The notes beneath the pieces were generated by a model that saw only the letters and a list, made by a program, of their open reading frames with translations, had not been told where the DNA came from and ran no database searches. The translations under genes were made by a program, and so were the position numbers. A stretch of 64,000 nt of DNA, taken from contig NZ_BMPM01000008.1 in NCBI RefSeq assembly GCF_014647595.1, forward strand, positions 92,767 through 156,766. The letters run 5' to 3'. Below are positions 8,774 through 16,596 of this stretch, one piece after another. The stretch comes from Paenarthrobacter histidinolovorans (GTDB lineage Bacteria > Actinomycetota > Actinomycetes > Actinomycetales > Micrococcaceae). The first letter of the stretch is position 1. Each line of letters starts with the position of its first letter.

Positions 8774-9270
8774 GCATCAACCTGACCCTGCTGATTATCA
8801 TGGGCGTCCTGTACGCCTGCGGAATCTACCTGATCCTGGAACGCAGCCTCACCCGTGTGCTGCTCGGGTTGATGCTGCTGGCCAATGCCACCAACATCCT
8901 GATCCTGAGCACCGGAGGATATGCCGGGCTGGCACCCTTCTTCACCAAGGAAACCAACCCGGACTCCTACAGTGACCCGCTTCCACAGGCACTGATCCTG
9001 ACCTCCATTGTCATATCCTTCGCGGTCACGGCGTTCATGCTCGGCATTATTTACCGCACCTGGGTTCTTGCCCGCCAGGACGAAATCCAGGACGACCTCG
9101 AAGACGTCCGCGTGGCAAAGACCCCGAGTTTCGACGCCGAGGACGACGCGATCGTGCCCTTGGAAACCTCGGAATTCGCGGTCACCCCGTCCAGTACCGC
9201 GGACCGGAGCCACCCCGAAGCCACGGAAACCCCCAACACGTCATCGACGCAGGAAGGAGGCAGCGCGTGA
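8770..9270 (+). CDS. mrpC: Mrp Na+/H+ antiporter subunit C (NuoK-like)
   Basis: 166 residues. The ATG overlaps the mrpA stop by 4 nt. The first about 110 residues form the three-helix NuoK-like domain (GIYLILERSLTRVLLGLMLLANATNILIL, in the family position), with DPLPQALILTSIVISFAVTAF. The remaining about 55 residues are an unusual hydrophilic acidic Ser/Thr tail (DEIQDDLEDV... to the end) that typical MrpC proteins of about 112 residues lack. The tail is probably cytoplasmic, with unknown role. Confidence 0.95.
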   Translation: MSINLTLLIIMGVLYACGIYLILERSLTRVLLGLMLLANATNILILSTGGYAGLAPFFTKETNPDSYSDPLPQALILTSIVISFAVTAFMLGIIYRTWVLARQDEIQDDLEDVRVAKTPSFDAEDDAIVPLETSEFAVTPSSTADRSHPEATETPNTSSTQEGGSA

Positions 9271-10835
9271 ATCTCGCAAACCTGTCGCCGCTGGCTGTCC
9301 TTCTCCCGATCCTGGGCGCCGCGCTGGCGTTCCTCCTGATCCGGCACCAAAGCGCCCAGCGGGTAGTCAGCATCGGCATCCTCAGCACCACTTTGCTGTT
9401 GGAATGCCTCCTGCTCTTCTCCGTCTGGTCCGGCGGCACGACCTCCGTCACCCTGGGCGGCTGGTTGCCTCCGTGGGGCGTGGTCCTGGTGGTGGACCAA
9501 TTCTCCTCGCTCATGCTGGTGGTCTCCACGGTGGTGAGCCTCGCCGTCCTGATCTACGCCACCGGCCAGGGCATGGCTGACGGCGACCATGAAGCTCCCG
9601 TCTCGATCTTCCACCCCACCTACCTCATCCTGGTGGCGGGAGTGTCCAACGCCTTCCTCACCGGGGACCTTTTCAACCTCTACGTCGGCTTCGAGATCCT
9701 GTTGACGGCAAGCTACGTGCTCATGACGCTGGGCGGGACAGGCCCGCGCATCCGTGCCGGCGTTACGTACGTGGTGGTCTCCGTAGTGTCGTCTGTCCTG
9801 TTCCTCATCGCCATTGCCATGATTTACGGGGCTACGGGCACCATCACCATGGCGGACCTTGCCATCAAGCTGGCGGAGTTGGACCAAGGCACGCAGAACC
9901 TGTTGCACGTGATGCTCCTGGTCGCTTTCGGCATCAAGGCGGCCGTCTTCCCCCTGTCCTTCTGGCTCCCTGACTCCTATCCCACGGCGCCGGCTCCCGT
10001 TACTGCGGTGTTCGCCGGCTTGCTGACCAAGGTCGGTGTCTACGCCATGGTGCGGACAGAGACCTTGTTGTTCCCTGGGGACACCCTCAACGTTCCACTG
10101 ATGGTGGTGGCGCTGCTCACCATGGTTGTCGGTATTCTGGGCGCCCTGGCCCAGAGCGACATCAAACGTCTCCTGTCCTTCACACTGGTCAGCCACATCG
10201 GTTACATGGTGTTCGGACTCGCCATGAGTTCGGTAGCGGGCCTGGGCGCGGCAGTGTTCTACGTTGCCCACCACATCACCGTGCAGACCAGCTTGTTCCT
10301 CGTCACGGGTCTCATAGAGCGACGTGGCGGCAGCTCCTCCATTGACCGTTTGGGTGGCCTGGCCAAGCTTTCCCCGCTGCTGGCGCTGCTGTTCTTCGTA
10401 CCGGCCATGAACCTGGCGGGCATCCCCCCGTTCTCAGGCTTCCTGGGAAAGCTGGGTCTCCTGCAGGCCGGCGTGGAACTCGGCACTCCATTGGCGATCG
10501 TGTTGGTGGTGGGCGGCGTGGTCACCAGCCTGCTGACACTGCTGGCAATCGCCCGGGTATGGAACAGGGCGTTCTGGCGCAAGCCCGAAGACGCCGAATA
10601 TCCGGACCCCGTGCTGATGACCCCCGGCAACGTCGGTGTGCTGCCGCGGACCATGGTGGGTTCCACTGCGGCGCTGGTGGTGTTCGGGGTGGCGCTGACC
10701 GTGTTCGCCGGACCGCTCTTCCAAGTCGCGGACGGTTCCGCGGAGATCATGCTGGACCGCTCGGCCTACATCCACTCGGTACTGGGTGATTCGGTCGAGG
10801 TGCCCCCGCTGGCGCAGAATGGCGGTGCAAAATGA
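9267..10835 (+). CDS. mrpD: Mrp Na+/H+ antiporter subunit D (NuoM/N-like)
   Basis: 522 residues. GTG start overlaps the mrpC stop (GTGA) and follows an AAGGAGG. It has about 14 membrane helices with the proton-conducting antiporter domain. Visible marks include FNLYVGFEILLTASYVLMTLG (about 130-150), FGIKAAVFPLSFWLPDSYP (with the conserved Lys), APVTAVFAGLLTKVGVYAMVR and QSDIKRLLSFTLVSHIGYM. It belongs with MrpA as a homologous ion-translocating subunit. Downstream overlap with mrpE shows one transcript. Confidence 0.95.
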   Translation: MNLANLSPLAVLLPILGAALAFLLIRHQSAQRVVSIGILSTTLLLECLLLFSVWSGGTTSVTLGGWLPPWGVVLVVDQFSSLMLVVSTVVSLAVLIYATGQGMADGDHEAPVSIFHPTYLILVAGVSNAFLTGDLFNLYVGFEILLTASYVLMTLGGTGPRIRAGVTYVVVSVVSSVLFLIAIAMIYGATGTITMADLAIKLAELDQGTQNLLHVMLLVAFGIKAAVFPLSFWLPDSYPTAPAPVTAVFAGLLTKVGVYAMVRTETLLFPGDTLNVPLMVVALLTMVVGILGALAQSDIKRLLSFTLVSHIGYMVFGLAMSSVAGLGAAVFYVAHHITVQTSLFLVTGLIERRGGSSSIDRLGGLAKLSPLLALLFFVPAMNLAGIPPFSGFLGKLGLLQAGVELGTPLAIVLVVGGVVTSLLTLLAIARVWNRAFWRKPEDAEYPDPVLMTPGNVGVLPRTMVGSTAALVVFGVALTVFAGPLFQVADGSAEIMLDRSAYIHSVLGDSVEVPPLAQNGGAK

Positions 10836-11398
10836 GCCGGAAGCCAATCTCGTTCCGCACGGAACTGCCGCTGCTCATCTGGCTGGTCATCGTATGGGGT
10901 GCGCTGTGGCGGGACTTCAGCCTCGGCAACCTGCTTTTCGGCGCCTTGATCGCCGTGCTGGTGGCCAAGTTCTTCTACCTCCCGCCGGTGGAGCTCAGCG
11001 GCAGGTTCAACATTCTGCGCGCTGTTCCCTTCGCACTGATGTTCGTCGCGAAAGTGGTGGCAGCGAGCTTCCTGGTGCTGTACCTGGCGGTGGTCAAGGG
11101 GCCGAAGGTGCGCAGCGCCGTCGTCGCTGTTCCGTTGCGAAGCCACTCCGACCTCATGGTGACGGCTACTGGTCACGTCATATCGCTGATTCCCGGCTCG
11201 CTGGTAGTTGAGGTGGACCGCTCCACTTCCACCCTCTACCTCCACGGGCTGAACATCTATGAAGAAGCCGACATCGACAAGATCCGCCGGGAAACGCAGA
11301 ACATCGAGGCAGGGCTGATCCGCATTATGGGAACGCGGGAAGAAGTCGAGGCCCTGAAGTCAGAAATACGGCCCGGAATGGAAGGGGCAACGCTGTGA
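10832..11398 (+). CDS. mrpE: Mrp Na+/H+ antiporter subunit E
   Basis: 188 residues. The ATG overlaps the mrpD stop by 4 nt. Two or three N-terminal hydrophobic segments (PLLIWLVIVWGALWRDFSLG, and the PFALMFVAKVVAASFLVLYLAVV region) are followed by the MNHE core, with VRSAVVAVPLRSHSDLMVT and ISLIPGSLVVEVDRSTSTLYLH, and a soluble C-terminus. Family length and position between D and F are standard. It is needed for a functional Mrp complex in characterised systems. Confidence 0.94.
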   Translation: MSRKPISFRTELPLLIWLVIVWGALWRDFSLGNLLFGALIAVLVAKFFYLPPVELSGRFNILRAVPFALMFVAKVVAASFLVLYLAVVKGPKVRSAVVAVPLRSHSDLMVTATGHVISLIPGSLVVEVDRSTSTLYLHGLNIYEEADIDKIRRETQNIEAGLIRIMGTREEVEALKSEIRPGMEGATL

Positions 11399-11673
11399 AG
11401 GAATTTGTTCTGGTGGCCACGGCAGTGATCCTCAGCCTCGCAGCAGCAGGTGCGATTGTGCGCATCGCGATTGGCCCATCGTTGCTGGACCGCGTCCTGG
11501 CTTCCGACGTCCTGCTGGCCATTCTGGGTGCGGCTCTCGCCATCGACATGGCAGTGAACCAACACCTCAACAACCTGATGTTGCTGGTGGCCCTCGCGGT
11601 GATCGGCTTCATCGGCTCAGTGACCGTTGCCCGGTTCGTGGCCGAACGGAGGGAACAGAACAATGAGTCCTGA
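11395..11673 (+). CDS. mrpF: Mrp Na+/H+ antiporter subunit F
   Basis: 92 residues with three membrane helices. GTG start overlaps the mrpE stop. The family pattern RIAIGPSLLDRVLASDVLLA (residues about 21-40) is clear, followed by NNLMLLVALAVIGFIGSVTVARFVAERRE. Its 3' end overlaps the mrpG start by 11 nt. Confidence 0.93.
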   Translation: MKEFVLVATAVILSLAAAGAIVRIAIGPSLLDRVLASDVLLAILGAALAIDMAVNQHLNNLMLLVALAVIGFIGSVTVARFVAERREQNNES

Positions 11674-12052
11674 CGCCACCGGAGTGGACCTGGTCATTGA
11701 CTCCGTTACAGCAGTGTTCCTGATTGTGGGTGCCCTGATGTCCTTGGGCGCCGCGATCGGCCTGCTGCGGTTCCCGGACCTCATGAGCCGCATGCACGCA
11801 GCTACCAAGCCGCAAGTGTTGGGCCTGTTCCTGATGCTCGCAGCAATCGGCCTGCAGATGCGCACCTGGTGGGTGTGGCCCGTCCTGCTGGTGGCGTGGA
11901 TTTTCCAGCTCCTCACCGCACCGGTATCCGCCCATATGGTGGGGCGCTCCGCGTACCGGACCAAACACGGGCACCGCGAGAAGCTCACCAAGGATGAACT
12001 TGAAGCCGTGGTCCAAAGGGCCGCGGCAGGCCAGGAGCCCTCCGAACCTTAA
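11663..12052 (+). CDS. mrpG: Mrp Na+/H+ antiporter subunit G
   Basis: 129 residues from the ATG at 11663 behind GGAGGG (MSPDATGVDLVID). An upstream in-frame start at 11627 lies deep inside mrpF and was not used. The MnhG pattern is clear: LMSLGAAIGLLRFPDLMSR (about 25-44), then MHAATKPQVLGLFLML. The C-terminal about 30 residues are charged (KHGHREKLTKDELEAVV). It is last gene of the operon, and its stop codon touches a long palindrome. Confidence 0.94.
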   Translation: MSPDATGVDLVIDSVTAVFLIVGALMSLGAAIGLLRFPDLMSRMHAATKPQVLGLFLMLAAIGLQMRTWWVWPVLLVAWIFQLLTAPVSAHMVGRSAYRTKHGHREKLTKDELEAVVQRAAAGQEPSEP

Positions 12053-12120
12053 AGCAACGCGGGGTCACTTATGGCCCATTACCCCCTTGGGGATGGGCCA
12101 TAAGTGACCCCGCGTTGCTT
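12052..12120. terminator. 69-nt near-perfect palindrome closing the mrp operon
   Basis: Two perfect 28-nt arms (12052-12079 and 12093-12120) around a 13-nt loop. The arm contains GGGGTCACTTATGGCCCAT. It begins at the last base of mrpG and lies between convergent genes (mrpG and the DUF4235 gene at 12134). It could terminate transcription in both directions, although there is no U-tract. It may also belong to a family of interspersed palindromes. Confidence 0.75.
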
Positions 12121-12133
12121 GTCCGGGAGATGC

Positions 12134-12394
12134 TTAGGCTATGTCCTGGGACTTGGCGAAGCGGGCGATTGCCCGTTGGGTGCCGCGGCTGGCAAGGACC
12201 TGGATCAGCGTGCTCACAAACGCGGAGATCAGCGCGAAGGTCAGAGCCGAGCGGAGGCTCGCCTCCATGTCATCGTTGCCTGTGGGCGGCTTGTTGCCCG
12301 TGGCCTTTTCCCAGCCTTTGTTGACGAGTTTTGTACCGACAAAGCCTGCACCGAGGCTTACCCCGGCACCCAGCAGCTTGAAAAAGAGGTTCAT
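12134..12394 (-). CDS. DUF4235 domain membrane protein
   Basis: 86 residues. It matches the small actinobacterial DUF4235 family: KLLGAGVSLGAGFVGTKLVNK forms a glycine-rich first helix, then GWEKATGNKPPTG, then SLRSALTFALISAFVSTLIQVLASRGTQRA as the second helix with a basic end. Function is unknown. It is probably a two-helix inner-membrane protein. It is downstream of, and on the same strand as, the Nudix gene with a 26-bp gap, so co-transcription is possible. Confidence 0.85.
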   Translation of the reverse strand: MNLFFKLLGAGVSLGAGFVGTKLVNKGWEKATGNKPPTGNDDMEASLRSALTFALISAFVSTLIQVLASRGTQRAIARFAKSQDIA

Positions 12395-12420
12395 GGCACC
12401 AGCCTAGCTGCACGGCCCGG

Positions 12421-13098
12421 CTACCCGCGGTTTTCCCGCTCCTTGAGAAACGCCGCCAAGGACCCAACCGGGGCCAACACCGGGGCAACCGGGTGCTCCG
12501 CGGACCACACGGCCTCCACGGAAGCGAAGGCAGCGATTTCCTTCAGCAGAAAATACGTTGGGGGCATCAGCTTCAACTGCCCTGCGGCTTCTGCTTCCAG
12601 GATTCCGGCCACCGGCATCCACAGCGACTGCCAAGCCTCCGTGGTTTGGTGGCGGGGCCGGGCTTCCGGCCCGGGCTTGGCCACGTAGAAGTAGGTATCG
12701 AAGCGTTTGGGCATGTCTATGGGAGTGATCCAATTGGCCCAAGGCCGCAGGTCTCCGGCCTCGATGTTAAGCCCGGCTTCTTCCTCGACTTCGCGGATTG
12801 CTGCCGTGAGAACCATCCCGGCGTTCTGCTCAGCCAAGGCCGCGTCCGCCGAAATCGAACTGTGTGCCCAGGACTCCGCATGGCTGCGCAGCAGTTCCCG
12901 GGGGTACTCCCAACCGGATTGATCCGCGGTATCTACCCGGCCGCCCGGGAAGACCACCATGCCCGCAGCAAAGTCCATGGTGCTGACCCGGTGCTGGACA
13001 AACGCCTCAAGCCCGGAGGGGGCGTCGCGGAGCAGAATCACGCTGGCAGCAAGGCGTGGCTCGGCCACTGGAGCGTGGGAGCCTGGGAGATCGGTCAT
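12421..13098 (-). CDS. Nudix hydrolase, NUDT19/CoA-diphosphatase-like
   Basis: 225 residues from the ATG at 13096-13098 (MTDLPGSHAPVAEP). The open frame continues upstream, but that part is only translated tandem repeat and was dropped. The N-terminus LAASVILLRDAPSGLEAFVQHR is a Nudix beta-grasp start. VFPGGRV (about residues 48-54) supplies the first Gly of the Nudix box, and AAIREVEEEAGL (about 99-110) the REVEEE helix. The roughly 40-residue insert between them is a feature of the NUDT19-type subfamily. It probably hydrolyses a nucleoside-diphosphate-X compound such as CoA or a derivative. The substrate is not certain. Confidence 0.85.
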   Translation of the reverse strand: MTDLPGSHAPVAEPRLAASVILLRDAPSGLEAFVQHRVSTMDFAAGMVVFPGGRVDTADQSGWEYPRELLRSHAESWAHSSISADAALAEQNAGMVLTAAIREVEEEAGLNIEAGDLRPWANWITPIDMPKRFDTYFYVAKPGPEARPRHQTTEAWQSLWMPVAGILEAEAAGQLKLMPPTYFLLKEIAAFASVEAVWSAEHPVAPVLAPVGSLAAFLKERENRG

Positions 13099-13118
13099 CA
13101 CGCCATTCTCGCAGGTGC

Positions 13119-13320
13119 GTTGTGGGGCCTGGTGTGCGTGCTGCGGCGTGGGGATGGGGCGCAGAGTGGGCCTCGCATCGTATTCCCATTTGTTGCGGGG
13201 CCTGGTGTGCGTGCTTAAGCGTGGGGATGGGGCGCAGAGTGGGCCTCGCAACGTATTCCCATTTGTTGCGGGGCCTGGTGTGCGTGCTGTGGCGTGGGGT
13301 TGGGGCGCAGAGTGGGCCTT
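13119..13320. repeat. Tandem 73-bp repeat, two full copies and a partial third
   Basis: The landmark GGGGCCTGGTGTGCGTGCT occurs at 13124, 13197 and 13270, exactly 73 bp apart. Each is followed by GTGGGGNTGGGGCGCAGAGT. Copies 1 and 2 also share the tail CGTATTCCCATTTGTTG. Differences cluster after GCGTGCT (GCGG, TAAG, GTGG). The array lies between the Nudix gene and the TPP riboswitch. The unit is not a multiple of three, has no spacers and codes for nothing plausible. Confidence 0.85.
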
Positions 13321-13403
13321 ACAACGGGATTGTGACCGAGGCCCGGAGCCGGCGCACGCGGAGGTGTAAACTGAACCAGCCCATCAGGGCAGATTTGATA
13401 ACG

Positions 13404-13518
13404 ACAGGGGAGCGCCGCCGTCGGACCCTGCAGCAATGCAGGAGACGCGAGGGCGCTGAGAGTGCGGACAGCCGCAGACCCTCGAACCTGATCCGGTTAG
13501 TACCGGCGCAAGGGAGTC
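13404..13518 (+). promoter_or_regulatory. TPP riboswitch (THI element)
   Basis: The conserved parts appear in order: ACAGGGGAGC (13404-13413), GCGCTGAGAGTGCGGAC (about 13453-13469), then ACCCTCGAACCTGATCCGG at 13478-13496 with TTAGTACCGGCGCAAGGGAG. These are the pyrimidine- and pyrophosphate-sensing helices of the thiamine pyrophosphate riboswitch. It lies about 90 nt before the ykoE start. It is expected to shut off the transporter operon when TPP is plentiful. Confidence 0.95.
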
Positions 13519-13607
13519 GAGCTTCTCAGAGTGTCCGGAGGCGGACGGCGCAAGCCGAGCAGACTCCGGGGAGCACTTTCCCCTCCTGTAACCTCAGGAG
13601 GCAGAAA

Positions 13608-14228
13608 ATGACCACGGTAAACGTGAAGAAGACCAGTTACAGCTGGCGTGTTGTTGACATCGTGGTGGCGGCCCTCATCGCCATCGCCGGCGGCGTGATC
13701 TTCTGGGCCTGGTCCCAGGGCGCGGCACTGGTATCCATCCCCATGAACGCGGCGTACCCGCCCCTGACCGGCCTGATCGCCGGTGGCTGGATGATCCCCG
13801 CAGTCCTGGGAATGCTCATTATCCGCAAGCCAGGCGCAGCACTGTTCTGCGAAGCCGTCGCTGCCACGGGCGAACTCATCATGGGTTCGCAGTACGGCAC
13901 CACGGTGCTTATCTCCGGCATCCTGCAGGGCCTGGGCGCCGAGCTCATCTTCGCCGCGTTCCGCTATAAGAAGTTCAACCTGCCCACGTCCCTCCTGGCG
14001 GGCGCGGGCGCGGGTCTCTTCTGCGGACTGAACGACTCCTTCCTGCCATGGGGCTGGAACATCGCCTACGAGGCCATCGACAAGCTGACGTACATCACCT
14101 TCACCACCATCTCCGGTGCAGTGATCGCCGGCGGCCTGTCCTGGATCGCTACCCGCGGCCTGGCCACGACGGGTGTCCTGGGTTCATTCGCGTCGCGGAA
14201 GGCCGCTTCGGAGCCAGTCTTCAACTGA
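13608..14228 (+). CDS. ykoE: Thiamin(-precursor) ECF transporter, substrate-binding S component (YkoE family)
   Basis: 206 residues from the ATG at 13608 behind a perfect AGGAGG (13596-13601). A longer open frame upstream only reads the riboswitch and was rejected. It has about six hydrophobic segments and matches the YkoE family: VVDIVVAALIAIAGGVIFWAW, then PLTGLIAGGWMIPAVLGMLIIRKPGAALFCE in pieces, and GSQYGTTVLISGILQGLGAE. YkoE captures hydroxymethylpyrimidine/thiamine at the membrane and works with YkoD and YkoC. Control by a TPP riboswitch supports the thiamine role. It overlaps ykoD by 1 nt (TGATG). Confidence 0.93.
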   Translation: MTTVNVKKTSYSWRVVDIVVAALIAIAGGVIFWAWSQGAALVSIPMNAAYPPLTGLIAGGWMIPAVLGMLIIRKPGAALFCEAVAATGELIMGSQYGTTVLISGILQGLGAELIFAAFRYKKFNLPTSLLAGAGAGLFCGLNDSFLPWGWNIAYEAIDKLTYITFTTISGAVIAGGLSWIATRGLATTGVLGSFASRKAASEPVFN

Positions 14229-15805
14229 TGCCTGCCACACACAGCGGCACTGTTCGGCCTGCCGCCATCACCGCCGAGGGGTGGGGATGGCGGCATGCCG
14301 GCCGGGCCCAGCCTGCCATTCAGGGCCTGGACCTCCGCATTGAACCGGGGGAGCGCGTCCTGCTGCTGGGACCTTCGGGGGCCGGCAAGTCCACGCTGCT
14401 TCATGCCCTCGCGGGGGTGCTGGGAGACGAGGAAGACGACTCGGACGAGACCGGCTCGCTGCTGGTCGACGGCGTCTCTCCCCGCGGGCAGCGTGGCCGC
14501 GCCGGACTGATGCAGCAGGATCCCGAAACGCAGGTGGTCCTCTCGCGCGTGGGTGACGACGTCGCCTTTGGCGCCGAGAACCTGGCCGTGCCACGGGACG
14601 AGATCTGGTCCCGTGTGCATGAAGCGCTCGACGACGTCGGGTTGCGTACCGCAGCAGGTGGCGGTTTGGCATTGGAGCACCCGACGGCGGCACTCTCCGG
14701 GGGACAGAAGCAGCGCCTTGCGCTGGCCGGCATTTTGGCGATGCGGCCTGGACTGATCCTGCTGGACGAACCCACAGCCAACCTCGATCCCGCAGGGGTC
14801 CTTGAGGTCCGTGACGCCGTGGGCCGCTGCCTGGACAAGACCGGCGCCACGTTGGTTGTGGTGGAGCACCGGGTGTCCGTCTGGAAGGATCTGGTGGACC
14901 GGATTGTGGTCCTGCAGCCGGGTTCGATCGCCACCGGACCCGGCGCGGGCACCCCGGGAGTCCTCCTGGATGGACCGCCGGACCAGGTGCTCACAGAAGC
15001 ACGCGACATGCTGGTGGCTGCGGGCGTGTGGGTTCCCGGCTACGTTCCCGCCACACGGGAGCGCGTCCGGGAGGCCGGAACAAACGAGCTGCTTCTCGCG
15101 GCTCAGGACCTGGCCGTGTCCCGTGAAAAGCCAAGGCGGAAAGGCTTCCGGACCATCCCGCCGGTTCCGGCGCAGAAAGACATCACGGCCCAGGTCCGGG
15201 CCGGTATGGCTTTGACCGTTACCGGGCCGAACGGTGCCGGGAAGTCCACTTTCGCGCTTACGTTGGCCGGGCTTCTGGCGCCGGTGGACGGCGCGGTGAG
15301 TGCCGGCGTCGGGCTTTCCGAGGGCGCCGGCATCGACCCGTACAAGTGGAAGGCTGATCAGCTCATCTCGCGGATCGGCACGGTGTTCCAGGAGCCGGAG
15401 CACCAGTTCGTCACGGGCAAGGTCCTGGATGAGCTCATGTTCGGTCCGAAACACCTTGGCCACGGCGAGGAACGCGTGGATGAATTGGTGGAGCGGCTGA
15501 GGCTCTCCCATCTGGTGGATGCGAACCCGTACACACTCTCCGGCGGTGAGAAACGCAGGCTTTCGGTGGCTACGGTGCTGGCGGCACACCCGAAAGTACT
15601 TGTCCTTGATGAGCCCACATTCGGCCAGGACGCCAACACCTGGGCTGAGCTGGCGTCGTTCTTGTCCGAGTTGCTGGACGCCGGGACGGCCGTGGTTTCC
15701 GTCACCCATGACCAGGAGTTCAGCGCCGTCCTGGGCGGGACGGAACTACGGCTGGGGCCGGTGTCACAGGGCGAAACCACTCATCAGGAAGCGGGTGCGG
15801 CATGA
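14228..15805 (+). CDS. ykoD: ECF transporter ATPase with two ABC domains (YkoD family)
   Basis: 525 residues with two complete ABC cassettes in tandem. First: Walker A GPSGAGKSTLLHALAG (about 45-60), signature ALSGGQKQRLALAG, Walker B PGLILLDEPTANLDP. Second: Walker A GPNGAGKSTFALTLAG (about 336-351), signature TLSGGEKRRLSVA, Walker B KVLVLDEPTFGQD, then VVSVTHDQEF. It drives thiamin-precursor import by the ECF module together with YkoC and YkoE. The start overlaps the ykoE stop and the end overlaps the ykoC start by 4 nt, so the three are one operon under the TPP riboswitch. Confidence 0.93.
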   Translation: MPATHSGTVRPAAITAEGWGWRHAGRAQPAIQGLDLRIEPGERVLLLGPSGAGKSTLLHALAGVLGDEEDDSDETGSLLVDGVSPRGQRGRAGLMQQDPETQVVLSRVGDDVAFGAENLAVPRDEIWSRVHEALDDVGLRTAAGGGLALEHPTAALSGGQKQRLALAGILAMRPGLILLDEPTANLDPAGVLEVRDAVGRCLDKTGATLVVVEHRVSVWKDLVDRIVVLQPGSIATGPGAGTPGVLLDGPPDQVLTEARDMLVAAGVWVPGYVPATRERVREAGTNELLLAAQDLAVSREKPRRKGFRTIPPVPAQKDITAQVRAGMALTVTGPNGAGKSTFALTLAGLLAPVDGAVSAGVGLSEGAGIDPYKWKADQLISRIGTVFQEPEHQFVTGKVLDELMFGPKHLGHGEERVDELVERLRLSHLVDANPYTLSGGEKRRLSVATVLAAHPKVLVLDEPTFGQDANTWAELASFLSELLDAGTAVVSVTHDQEFSAVLGGTELRLGPVSQGETTHQEAGAA

Positions 15806-16596
15806 GGGACGCCATGAATCTGCGCGGCAACCATGCACTCCTGACCCGGGCAAACCCTTTGGCGAAGTTTGTGGCTGTCTTCCTCATTTCCCTGGTGTTG
15901 GCCCTCTCCATCGACTGGGTTTCCGCGTCCACGGCACTCGTCGCGGAACTGGTGCTCTTCCCCTTGGCCGGCCTCACCATCCGCTTGCTCTGGCAGCGCG
16001 CCTGGCCGCTGATCATTGCCGCGGCGATCGGCGGCTGGAGCACCGCCATCGTGGCCGCTGACAGCGGCGCGGTACTGCTCGACGTCGGACTCTGGTCCAT
16101 CAGCGAAGGTTCCCTTCAGCTGGGGCTCGGTTTCATGCTGCGCGGCTTGGCGATCGCCCTCCCTGCGATCCTGTTGATGTCCTGCACCGACCCGACAGAC
16201 CTGGCCGACGCCTTGGCGCAGAAGGCAAAGCTGCCGCACCGCTTTGTCCTCGGCTCACTTGCTGCCATGCGGTTGGTGGGCCTGATGGCGGAGGAGTGGC
16301 AGACCATCGGAATGGCGCGTCGTGCCCGCGGTGTCGGCTCGCAGGGGAGCCCGATCCAGCGACTCAAGGCCACGCTCGGCCAGAGTTTCGGACTGCTGGT
16401 GCAGGCTGTCCGGCGGGCTTCGCGGTTGGCCGTGACCATGGAGGCCCGCGGTTTTGGCGGGGGACAACGAACGTGGGCGCGGGAGTCCACGTACTCGCTG
16501 CTGGACGTGTGGGTGGTTGTTGGTGGCGTGGCCATAGCGGGCGGCGCCGTCCTCACGGCATTGGGCGCCGGAACGTGGAGCTTTGTCTGGCGTTAG
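15802..16596 (+). CDS. ykoC: ECF transporter transmembrane T component (YkoC family)
   Basis: 264 residues, with five or so membrane segments near both ends. The CbiQ-type coupling region RRARGVGSQGSPIQRLKA and the MEARGFGGG motif are visible (two Ala-Arg-Gly signatures that contact the ATPase in ECF T components). N-terminal NPLAKFVAVFLISLVLAL is typical. It is last gene of the riboswitch-controlled operon and converges on the acetyltransferase gene with a 4-nt overlap. Confidence 0.92.
   Translation: MRDAMNLRGNHALLTRANPLAKFVAVFLISLVLALSIDWVSASTALVAELVLFPLAGLTIRLLWQRAWPLIIAAAIGGWSTAIVAADSGAVLLDVGLWSISEGSLQLGLGFMLRGLAIALPAILLMSCTDPTDLADALAQKAKLPHRFVLGSLAAMRLVGLMAEEWQTIGMARRARGVGSQGSPIQRLKATLGQSFGLLVQAVRRASRLAVTMEARGFGGGQRTWARESTYSLLDVWVVVGGVAIAGGAVLTALGAGTWSFVWR

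Noticed and set aside
9051..10274. Long minus-strand open frame opposite mrpC and mrpD
   Set aside because: Shadow of the Mrp operon; no motif, and its composition is that of an antisense frame.
13099..13251. In-frame N-terminal extension of the Nudix gene by 51 codons
   Set aside because: It is only the translation of the 73-bp tandem repeats; the repeat length is not a multiple of three, and the conserved Nudix fold begins after MTDL.
13119..13320. CRISPR array
   Set aside because: Units abut without unique spacers, are 73 bp long, and no cas genes are present.
14066..15709. Long minus-strand open frame opposite ykoD
   Set aside because: The plus strand has two complete ABC cassettes and overlaps its neighbours as an operon; the antisense product is low-complexity.
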